From positions 1 to 20,865 of the forward strand of contig JAHBMJ010002255.1 in NCBI GenBank assembly GCA_018398765.1: DNA of 20,865 bases, given 5' to 3'. How positions within the stretch are numbered: the stretch's first letter is position 1; every line of letters starts with the position of its first letter. Made by a program: the position numbers and the translations under genes. Shown one piece after another: positions 12,306 to 19,351 of the stretch. Below the pieces are notes generated by a model, which saw only the letters and a list, made by a program, of their open reading frames with translations, had not been told where the DNA came from and did no database searches. The stretch comes from Chromera velia (Eukaryota; Sar; Chromeraceae).

Positions 12306-15300
12306 GGAAGTGGAACTAAGGAAAGAAGGCGTTTGTCCGCCAATTGAGGCTTACTGCAAGCAACCCAACGGAACGGTCGATCAGAGGCTCCTCCCCTCAT
12401 CACTGAATCCCTCTCCTTCCTGTCTTCTCCTGTCTTGCCCTCTATTCACTGGCCCATAAAAGCAGAGAGAAGAAAATCCGATCATGGATCTGTCCTCTCT
12501 CCCTCCCACCTCTGGCTAGAAAGGTCACTCTAAACAAGACTGCAAGACAGACAAGCTTACAGCTCCCTTTCTTCCTCTCCGGCTGAGACTGTCTGCCTGA
12601 CGCACGCACCTCTGAGTCGTCGTTTGAGGGTGCGTACTCTGAGTCGCTCTCGCCTGTCCTTCCCTTGGAGCTTCTCGAGCGACCGGAGGAGGAAGCCGAC
12701 TTTTTGGCGCCCTTCTTGCTCGGCTTCTTTGTGGCACCCTTCTGCAGACACGAGGGATTTGCATTCCGCTCTAGAGCCGCAAACGCATATGCACACACCT
12801 CATTTACGGGTCGGTATTAACAAATGGAGATAGAAAAACCGTAGGTACACCCAGACAGACAGCACAGGCCCAAGCGAAGGAATAAGGAGGAGAGGGGACA
12901 GGAGAGCAAACTCAGATCGTCACTTCAGAGGATGGGAGGGAGACACACTTCACTCAATTAAGTTGTCTGGCTGTGTCTGTCTCACTGAGAAGTTCATTTG
13001 TTCCCCTCTCTCTCTCCCCATCTCTCTGCACTGCCTGTCGCTCTGCACAGTTGACCTCCAATCTGACTGCATAGACTTTTCTGTCCCTGCTTTTCATTAC
13101 TCACGGACCCATGCAGGTCTCTCTCAGTTGTTTCGACTCTCTCTTTTCCCTGTGCGGCTTTTCTTTCCGACCTTCTTAGCGCTTGCCGCCTCCTTTTTCT
13201 TCTTGGGCATGGGTGCGGCCTTTTTGCTCTTCTTCTCAGGAGCCTCGTCGCCCTCTTTCTCTGCAGCAGCAAGACCCTTCCCCTTCGCCCGCTCGCTGCG
13301 CACCCTCAGAACCTGCAAGAGAGAGAACATGATAGAGAGCCCAAATTGCGACAACACGAATAACAGAAGATTCGAGTCAAAACAGAGCGGAGCCACAGGG
13401 GACACGAGAGACGAAAAAGAGAAAAAGAAGGTGATTGCAGAAGAATTGAGAGACAAGAACGACACAAGCAAGTACACACGGCCACTCAAATGGACCATGC
13501 AACCCTTCAGCTTGAGACGCGGTTCCTCAAGGAGGACCATGCAAACAAAAAACATAGAGGCGGAAAGAATTGAGCGACACAAAATAAAAAAGAGCGATCG
13601 TGAATGGGAGGGACCTTCAAGGAACAAAGGAAGAAAGAAGCTAACAGACAAACCTTCTTCGTTCGGGATGTGCTTTCCTCTTCCTCGTCGTCAGAAGAAT
13701 CTGAAGAGGCCGAGTCATCTTCTGAATTCTCAAACAAATCCTTCGAGAAGGACACACGGGAAGAACCCGATGCAGCCAGACGACCGCTTCTTCTTGAGGA
13801 CTCTCTCTGACTGCTGTCGTCCTCTTTCTCTTCCTCATCTCCTTCGTCCATGTCTACATCTTCATCTTCTTCTTTCCCCCCCTTTTTCGGATTCTTTGCA
13901 CTCTTCTTCGTGCCTGCTTTTTTGGTTCTCTTCGAAGGCCTCTCGATCTCTTCCTCTTCCTCATCATCATTTTGGTTTCCGTCTTCCTCATCTGGTTCAA
14001 GGAACGCGACCTTCTTTTTCTTCTTCTGTGACTCAGTCTGCTTCTTCTTTTTGATCATCGGCACTTTTTTTGTGCCTCCTTTCTTCTTCCCCCCATCCTT
14101 TTCTTCTTCCTCTTCTCCCTCTGCATCGACATCGATGGCTTCGTCAGACGGAAACGCACGACGGAGACGTCTAGAGGCTCTGCTGCTAGTGCTGCCGTCT
14201 CCTCCCTCTCCCCCCTCTGCTGCTGCTGCTGCGGGAGCGGCTGCGGGAGCTTGTGAGGGGGGCTGCTTGCGTCGCTTCTGGTGCTTCTTTTCGTCTTCCT
14301 CTTCTGGCTCTTCTGGTGGAAAGAGGAAGGCAGAGAGACGGTCAACAAGGGCGTTCTTTGTGCCCTCTGTTTCGAGTCCTGCGCGCTTTGCCATCTCCCT
14401 CAGCTTCTCGACCTTCTCCTTCATCAGCCCCGTCTTGGAAACACCAAACTCACGCAGCAACACCGCACGGAAGGCAGCATCAGCGGAGGAGGAATCGTCA
14501 TGATCTGCACCTGTGCCTGTGCCGGGGGGTGTTGGAGACTCAGGCGGCGACCTCTCAGAGACGGATCCCTCATCGGAAACGTCTGCCTTCACCTTCCCGC
14601 CTTTCCCCTTCCCTCTTGATTTGTCTCTCTGAGCACGAGAGGGGCCAGCTGAAGCGGCGGCGGCGGCCGCTGCTGCTGCCCCGCCAGCACTAGCCGAAGA
14701 AGAAGAGAGAGAGATCACTGAGTTCACAGAAGAGGCCGCCGCCCCCTTCCTTGCTTGCCCCTTTTTGGGTGCCCCCTTGGCCCCCTTCTGGGACGCGGCA
14801 GCTCGCCACTCCAGCAGCAGGGAAGCCGCAGCATCGGCGTCGCCTCTCGTCGCCTGGAGGGGAGGTAGAGAGAGATAAAAAGGAGGAACACGAAAAGAAG
14901 ATTCGAAAGAGGGGTGTTCAAAGGAAGGAGACGGGAAAGAGTGAATGAATCGACAGCTGGTTGCATGGATCGATTCGGTCGGTGGGTGGCTGGATGGGAG
15001 TTTCCTCTGAGCAAAGGAAGGGTTCAAAGAACGAAAAAAAGAGAGGCGGAAAGGGAGTAGCCTTGAGACAAGAGGAGAAAGAGATGGACAGAGAAACACT
15101 TGGCATTTCGGTATGCTTATGCTTAATTTCATGTATCGCCTCTGTCCTCAGTCCCTGACTCCTTGCCCTTTCTTCCCCACAATCCAAACACCAATGCTAC
15201 CCCACCATGCACATATGCCACAGACATACCTACCGTCAGTGCTGTACGCACAGGGCCTTCATCGAATCCCATCATGACTAAAGAGACCACCGACGCGTCG

Positions 15301-18300
15301 ATCTGCTTCATTCAAACAGAAAAAGAGAAAAAAATTGACGACCATGGGAGGAGGAGGAAAGATGCGCAGGAAGGCAGACAGGCAGACAGGCACAACCACG
15401 CACACAGAGGCAGAGAGAAACAGGATGATCGAAAGAAAGAGAGAAATGAATGTGATCATGTGGGTTTGTCCGAGTGTCTTCCTGTCCGCCTGACCTCAGC
15501 CTCTTCTGCCTCGATTTCCATCTCGATTTCCTCTTCGTCATCCCCGTCTGCTCCGTTGCCCTTTCTCTTCTTCTTTTTGTTCTTTCCGACTGGCTTTCCC
15601 TTTGCTTTTGCTTTCGGTTTCGCTTTCTCACTCACACCCTTCCCCTGCTTTCCCTTCTTCATCTCATCTACCGCCTCTTCCTCTTTGTCCTTCCCTTCTG
15701 CGTCCCCACTAGCAGACGAGGACGAGGACACTTCTGCCGCGCCGCTGGCAGCAGAACGACCCTGGGCACGGAGGGCCCTGTCAGAGACGGAAGAGGAGGG
15801 GGCGGCAGTGGGGGCATCCGAAGGGGCAACGGAGCGCCTCGATGATGAGGCCTTCCCCTTCGGCTTCCCCCCCCCTGCCTTGTTCCCCTTCCCACCCTCT
15901 GCCTTCTTTGCGTTTTCTCCTGACACTTCCACCTCCTTTTCCTCCTCTTCTCCTCCCATCACCACATCGGAAGAAGAGGCAGCAGCGGCAGCAGACGATG
16001 AAGATGAGGAAGAGGAAGACAAGGCGCCTTCCTTCTTCCCCTTCTTCTCCTGCTTGGCAGTCTCTGTCTCCTTTTCACTTTCCTCCTCTGTCTCTTTCTT
16101 CTGCTGTTGCTGCTCCTGTCTGCTCTTCCTAGACTGGTACCAGGGGACAGCGCCGTTGGGAAGTTCGTTCTCTCTGTTGGCTTTCTGCACACACACACAC
16201 ACACATGCATGAATACAGACGACGCAGGGCCACTGTTCATGCGCACGTTCCCTGTCAAAATCCGTGGGCCTCTTCGTTTTTGTGTGTCAAGAGGGTATTT
16301 ATCAAACCCAAACACAAATCAACGTGCAGCAGAATGAACGAACGCGACGTCGGACAAGGGATGCACCCAAACAACACACGGACAAGGGATGCAACCAAGC
16401 AACACACGGACAAGGGATGCAACCAAACAACACACGGACAAGGGATGCAACCAAACAACACACGGACAAGGGATGCAACCAAACAACACACGGACACGGG
16501 ATGCAACCAAACAACACACGGACAAGGGATGCAACCAAACAACACACGGACAAGGGATGCAACCAAACAACACACGGACAAGGGATGCAACGAAACAACA
16601 CACGCTTGTCTTCTCATCTTGTAGTTTGTCTTGCTTTACACTCTCTCGCTCATGAAGACTGTGTGCAATCCTTTTCTTCGGTTTCCCATTTTTCCTTCTT
16701 GGTCGCTCATCCCCGTTCCCTTTCTGTGCTTACGCAGTCAAACAGACAGAGGCAGACAGACAGAAAGACGGACAGACGAACCCTCATGATCTCTCTGTAC
16801 ACGTTCGTGATGGTGGGCACAAAACTTCTCTCCCTCTCGGGGACGGAGGCAGCTGCGGCAGCTGCAGAGGACCTCTTTCTCTTCCTCCCGCTGCTGCCCT
16901 CTGCCTGTTCCTCTGCCCCGGGTCCTGTCGCGTCTGCGTGCGTCACGATGTTGAGGGTCTTCATTGCCTTCTTTGCGGCCTCCTGGTTCTTCTTCTGCGT
17001 CTTCTTCTGCTTCTCTGTGCGCTCCGCATTCGGTCCACAGAAATACCTCAGGTGGACCTTCAGCTTGTCTGGCAGGAACAATCGTTGACAGTATTTGCAC
17101 TGCTTTTTCTGTTTGTTCACCTCTCTCCTGAAGTCCTGTTCTACTGTTTGGTAAGTGGTGATAACCACGTCTGCCTTCTCAAGCTCTCCTGAGAGGAGAC
17201 CTCGGTACTGACCGTGGTAGATCAGAACAGAGAGAGCCCCTGGCTTGGTGAACTTCTCAATTTCCATCTTCCACTGGAGCACGGTGGCCAGAGGAGAGAC
17301 AACCAAAGTCTTTGCACGTCTCATCCCACTCTCCCCTTCCTCTTCATCGTCCTCATCACTCTCCTCTGCAGCAGCCGCAGCAGCAGCTGCGCCTCTCCCT
17401 CCTCTCCGCTGCAGAGCGGAAGAAGAAGAGGACGAGAACGAGGAAGAAGCCGCTGCTGCTGTGTTGTTGTTGCGTTCCTCCTCCTCCTGCTTCTTTGCAA
17501 GGAGCAAGGACACTGCCTGGATCGTTTTGCCCATCCCCATCTCATCTGCCAAAATGCCTCCTCTGACAACCCCCTCCTCTTGTCTGCACATCCATGCAAG
17601 GCCTTCTTCCTGAAAAGGCAATAGAGGCACAAGCAGACTGTCGGGAGCCTTCCTTCTCTCCATCGGCTCTTTTCTCTTCACAAGAGATTGCAAAGGTTCC
17701 CCCCCCTCCCCCTCCTCACCCTCCCCCCCCTCAGGCTCATCCTCCTTCCGCAACACCTCCAGCACAGACTCCCTCTGCTCCTCCTCCAGGTCCTTCCAGC
17801 CAAAGCAGGTCTTCCCGATAGTGTTCACACCCACACCCAGAGTCAGAAGGGCGGCGCGACAACACTGAGGATGATACCTGAACAAACAGAGAGGCAGAGA
17901 GGGAAAGAGTGAGAGAGAAGGGAAAAAAAAAAAAGAAGTCAGGAGGAGGAGCGATGAGATGAAAAAGGACCCCCAAGAGAGACTTCCCCTCCCGATGGAC
18001 CGAAAGAAAAAAAGCTGCGTGCCTGCACGGCCTGCCTGGGCGAGGGGTCTGCAGTGCCCATGACCCCCCCCTTTTGGTTCACAGACTCACCCACTCACTC
18101 ACTCACTCACCAGCAGATGATGGCACCAAAGCAACCACGGGGGTCCTGCGTGGAAGAAGATGGATAGATGGATCGATAAATAAACAAATGCATTGTTATG
18201 TGAGTCAGTGGGAGAAGAAGTCACTTGATTGGCTGACTGACTGATTGATTGGTCAATTCAGAGAAGGATTCGGGTGGGCACATTCTCGCATGGCAAGGAG

Positions 18301-19351
18301 GGGGGAATTGAAATCTCACACGGCAACAGGATCGCAGCGGAGACAGCGGGTGCGTTCCTCCTTCTCTGCTCTTGCCTCTGTGTCGCGATGCCCGGACATA
18401 CAAATTCAACAAACAAACAAACAAACAAACACACAAACAGCCAGCAAGCTAGTCCGTCGGGCAGAGATCCCCTCCTTTCTCTTCTTTTTTCTTCTCTTCT
18501 CTTCTTTTCCCTCTCGGGGGGCATTCATCTCTGACAAGGTTGGCTGCTTAGGAGGGAGAACTCACGGACTGCACGACATGATCAAGTCAAGCGACCAAGC
18601 GAATAAATGACACCGACAGAGGGAGAGAAGGAAAAAAAAAAAGACGAACCTTGAGGGGAAATCCAAGTCGCAGCTTTTTCTTCTCACACGCTGACCCGCA
18701 CCCTCTGCACTTGCTCATGTCTGCAGAAAGGCACATAAGGATTGCAAGAGAGAGACCGGTGACTCCTTCGCTCCACCTTCTTGTGCGCGTGACGCCACAA
18801 AAGCCTCACTGGATGCGCCCGTTGTCTACACGCTTTGTGGGCTCTTGGACATCATGCACCGCCTCCCTGGATTGAAAAGAAGGTAAAAACAAATGCCCAA
18901 GGAGACGGAAGTTGAATACTTGCAGAGTCGTCATAACTGCCTGATTGACTGACTGGTGGTCGCAATGTTGGCCACAACCCTGACGTCCTCCAGTCTTTTC
19001 TTCTTCTTGGGTTCCAGTCTCTTCACCTGCAGTGAGCAAGAGAAGCCAGAAGAGATATGTATCGCACACACGGAGTCTTTCTCTCTGCGATTCCTTCTCT
19101 TTTTTCACTGCCGTCTCGTCTCGCGACCCTGTACCGACCTCTCCTTTTTTTCAGACCTTCTTACAACTCTCCCCCCTGCCCCTTCCTTTCTCCCTCGCTT
19201 ACACCTATTTCAAGCATAGAGCCAGGCGGACCTTATCCTCAGGGATCCACTCCCTGTCCTCCGGGTCGTACAGGGCGTCCTGCAGCATCCCGGGGGGCAG
19301 TTTGGGGCCCTTGGAGAGGAACCCCGCAATTTCGTCGGGAATGTCCGTCAT
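3399..19351 (-). CDS. RAD16: Rad16-like SNF2 translocase / RING E3 ligase, 31 exons
   Basis: Spliced gene of about 1,917 residues. Exons in order of transcription (plus coordinates): 19232-19351, 18950-19026, 18810-18866, 18650-18713, 18111-18145, 16782-17877, 15495-16184, 15234-15302, 13654-14853, 13172-13312, 12610-12741, 12098-12184, 11612-11765, 11270-11366, 10850-10913, 10176-10276, 9552-9632, 9136-9189, 8759-8788, 8445-8513, 7761-7890, 7473-7547, 7003-7090, 6548-6603, 6128-6337, 5657-5806, 5127-5314, 4832-4924, 4413-4560, 3966-4091, 3399-3470. All phases join without a stop. The ATG is chosen because an in-frame TAG lies five codons upstream (19364-19366) and no earlier ATG intervenes. 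Family: Rad16/HLTF-type SNF2 ATPase with RING, known in yeast for global-genome nucleotide excision repair of non-transcribed DNA, in the nucleus. Seen: motif I DEMGMGKT (229-236), motif II DEAH (1347-1350), motif [16 protein letters not shown] 1578-1623, [19 protein letters not shown]. An NLS-like RKRKR lies at about 449-453. The protein is roughly twice the length of plant or yeast Rad16 because of added domains and Ser/Ala/Glu/Lys-rich insertions. Least certain: the exon 3/4 junction and which exon 13 donor is used. Confidence 0.93.
3559..3611. repeat. (CACT)n tetranucleotide repeat in intron 30
   Basis: An actcactc run interrupted by ccctccctc, within intron 30 (3471-3965), the last intron of the gene. 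Confidence 0.9.
5322..5390. repeat. (CA)n(GA)n compound microsatellite at the exon 27 acceptor
   Basis: On the coding (minus) strand this reads (TC)n then (TG)n, ending a few bases before the acceptor TTGCAG at 5315. It probably supplies the polypyrimidine tract of intron 26. Confidence 0.9.
6236..6583 (-). other. RING finger, C3H2C3 form (exons 24-25)
   Basis: Zinc ligands: C1578 and C1581 (TCGICQDD), C1596, H1598, H1601, C1604 ([11 protein letters not shown]), C1620 and C1623 (CPVC). The fifth ligand is His (RING-H2 type), whereas from memory yeast Rad16 has Cys here. RING fingers of this family recruit E2 enzymes and ubiquitinate repair substrates. The domain is split by a 210-bp intron (6338-6547) at phase 0. 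It is followed by LTVDLSAL, as in the family, then by a Glu/Gly-rich tail. Confidence 0.95.
7003..7890 (-). other. Rad16 core between lobes: NYAHIFDLL block (exons 21-23)
   Basis: Exon 21 encodes [20 protein letters not shown] then [12 protein letters not shown]. Exon 22 encodes [20 protein letters not shown]. Exon 23 begins [12 protein letters not shown]. These are the conserved segments leading to the RING in every Rad16 and HLTF/Rad5 protein. Exon 22 is a 75-bp phase 0-0 exon, so skipping it would keep the frame but delete the conserved helix. Confidence 0.95.
8118..8207. repeat. Two short tandem repeats in intron 20
   Basis: A ggtat pentanucleotide run at 8118-8138, then a 19-bp unit (gtcggtgatgttagagtag) present 2.3 times at 8165-8207. 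Both are within intron 20 (7891-8444). Confidence 0.9.
8445..9632 (-). other. Second Cys-rich zinc loop and linker (exons 17-20)
   Basis: Residues 1395-1472. Exon 17 gives [19 protein letters not shown] (C1404, C1409, C1411). Exon 18 gives [18 protein letters not shown] (C1424, C1427, H1429). Exon 19 gives [10 protein letters not shown] and exon 20 gives [16 protein letters not shown]. This corresponds to the PY-x-YFC-x2-CDC zinc loop of Rad16 proteins and the following TPIQ-x-HG and LLRR-x-K segments. Exon 19 is only 30 bp, the shortest in the gene. Introns 16-20, on either side of and between these exons, are all phase 2. Confidence 0.92.
10047..10175. repeat. (CA)n/(GA)n purine-rich tract at the exon 16 donor
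   Basis: A CA run followed by about 110 bp of GA/GATA-type purine repeat. It abuts the exon 16 boundary at 10176, so on the minus strand the intron begins GTCTCTCTC and continues as a pyrimidine tract. Confidence 0.9.
10176..10913 (-). other. SNF2 motifs II and III (exons 15-16)
   Basis: Exon 15 encodes [20 protein letters not shown] (DEAH at residues 1347-1350, Walker B). Exon 16 encodes [20 protein letters not shown] then VRFL. Both are near-identical to plant RAD16 in the same order. They are separated by a 573-bp intron (10277-10849) made mostly of low-complexity sequence. Intron 15 opens with a (GT)n(GA)n run directly at the donor. Confidence 0.96.
11228..11254. repeat. (CCTT)n repeat in intron 14
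   Basis: About six copies of ccttccttc-type repeat, 16 bp from the exon 14 donor boundary at 11270. Confidence 0.9.
11990..12021. repeat. (GTCT)n tetranucleotide repeat in intron 12
   Basis: About eight uninterrupted copies of tgtc, inside intron 12 (11766-12097), the GC-AG intron. Confidence 0.92.
12211..12305. repeat. (CA)n(GA)n compound microsatellite upstream of the exon 12 acceptor
   Basis: In coding sense a (TC)n(TG)n tract with tatg variants, ending about 25 bp before the GTGCAG acceptor of exon 12 (12184/12185). Confidence 0.9.
14322..14421 (-). other. SAP DNA-binding domain (exon 9)
   Basis: Residues about 881-913, entirely in exon 9. The core reads [20 protein letters not shown] followed by [11 protein letters not shown]. 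This is the SAP helix-turn-helix pattern: L-x3-(A/C)-x2-(A/R)-G-L-x3-G-x-K-x2-LV-x-RL. SAP domains bind AT-rich or scaffold DNA and occur in repair proteins such as Rad18, PIAS and plant PARP. Just upstream, the segment [18 protein letters not shown] may add an extra helix. It is followed at once by an acidic [12 protein letters not shown] tract. Its presence inside a Rad16 helicase lobe is unusual. Confidence 0.82.
14806..15302 (-). other. UBA-like ubiquitin-binding domain (exons 8-9)
   Basis: Residues 714-752, split by intron 8 (14854-15233). Exon 8 gives [20 protein letters not shown] and ALT; exon 9 begins [16 protein letters not shown]. The pattern, hydrophobic residues then MGF, then V-x2-AL-x-ATRGD, then AAASLLLEW, is the classic three-helix UBA signature with the MGF loop that contacts ubiquitin. 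Family knowledge: UBA domains bind mono- or polyubiquitin. In a protein with its own RING, a UBA could read the protein's own products or ubiquitinated PCNA or histones; this is inference. About 39 residues, the normal UBA length. Confidence 0.87.
16353..16604. repeat. 28-bp minisatellite, exactly nine copies
   Basis: Nine head-to-tail 28-bp units begin at 16353, 16381, 16409, 16437, 16465, 16493, 16521, 16549 and 16577. The unit starts gacaagggatgcaacc and ends aacacacg. Five units (3, 4, 5, 7, 8) are identical; units 1, 2, 6 and 9 each carry one substitution. The array lies wholly in intron 6 (16185-16781). Long open frames on both strands across it arise because three units make 84 bp; they are not genes. 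Confidence 0.97.
17031..17636 (-). other. SNF2 helicase lobe 1, first part (motifs Q, I, Ia, Ib) and C2HC finger
   Basis: Residues 199-400, all in exon 6. The block [17 protein letters not shown] is the usual SNF2 entry, followed by [17 protein letters not shown] (Walker A) at about 17516-17566, [19 protein letters not shown] and [17 protein letters not shown] Ser/Ala/Asp/Glu-rich insert of about 50 residues (249-300) separates motif I from motif Ia. After motif Ib comes a C2HC finger (C378, C381, H393, C398; 17037-17099), reading CKYCQRLF then HLRYFCGP, the hallmark that links this protein to plant-type RAD16. The lysine of the Walker A motif is present, so ATPase activity is expected. Confidence 0.95.
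17757..18866 (-). other. PARP-type zinc finger (exons 3-6 of the RAD16-like gene)
   Basis: Residues about 70-158. Visible: [20 protein letters not shown], then GAIICWYHPQCC, then [10 protein letters not shown]. The C-x2-C at 87/90 and H-x2-C at 120/123 match the CCHC zinc ligands of PARP1 and DNA ligase III fingers, as does the WYH preceding the third ligand and the later GW-x-L-x(2-3)-E segment. In those proteins this finger binds DNA nicks and double-strand ends. Placing it at the N-terminus of a Rad16 protein suggests recruitment to strand breaks or gaps; that role is inference. The domain is split by four introns. The stretch before the first Cys depends on the uncertain exon 3/4 junction. 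Confidence 0.85.
18411..18437. repeat. (CAAA)n repeat in intron 4
   Basis: About six copies of acaaacaa within the 504-bp intron 4 (18146-18649). No hidden exon recognised in that intron. Confidence 0.88.

Larger units (their letters stand above)
11270..16184 (-). other. Large insertion inside helicase lobe 1 (exons 7-14)
   Basis: Between the C2HC finger (ends near residue 400) and [17 protein letters not shown] (from residue 1334) lie about 920 residues, where plant RAD16 has only a few tens. The insert starts in the tail of exon 6 (with an RKRKR cluster) and runs through exons 7-13 into exon 14. It opens with [12 protein letters not shown], then Gln/Glu/Lys-rich sequence, poly-Ser and poly-Ala runs, a UBA domain (714-752), a SAP domain (881-913), long acidic and lysine-rich stretches, and Ser/Asp/Glu clusters such as [17 protein letters not shown] that look like casein kinase 2 targets. 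Most of it is likely disordered. The same layout, a long linker between motif Ib and motif II, is where SNF2 proteins tolerate insertions. Confidence 0.9.

Noticed and set aside
12963-14054. 363-residue plus-strand open frame
   Set aside because: It is antisense to exons 9 and 10 of the RAD16-like gene; its Ser/Phe/Leu-rich translation is the mirror of Glu/Lys/Ser codons and shows no domain.
13507-15132. 541-residue minus-strand open frame as a separate gene
   Set aside because: It is exon 9 with read-through into both flanking introns; the true borders 13654 and 14853 have splice sites and phases that join to neighbours.
15163-16212. 349-residue plus-strand open frame
   Set aside because: Antisense to exon 7 and intron 7, low-complexity Ser/Phe/Pro/Ala content, no domain.
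16205-17088. Overlapping frames on both strands rich in a repeated [14 protein letters not shown] or [13 protein letters not shown] pattern
   Set aside because: Products of translating the 28-bp minisatellite in all frames; the unit length guarantees open frames when it lacks stops.
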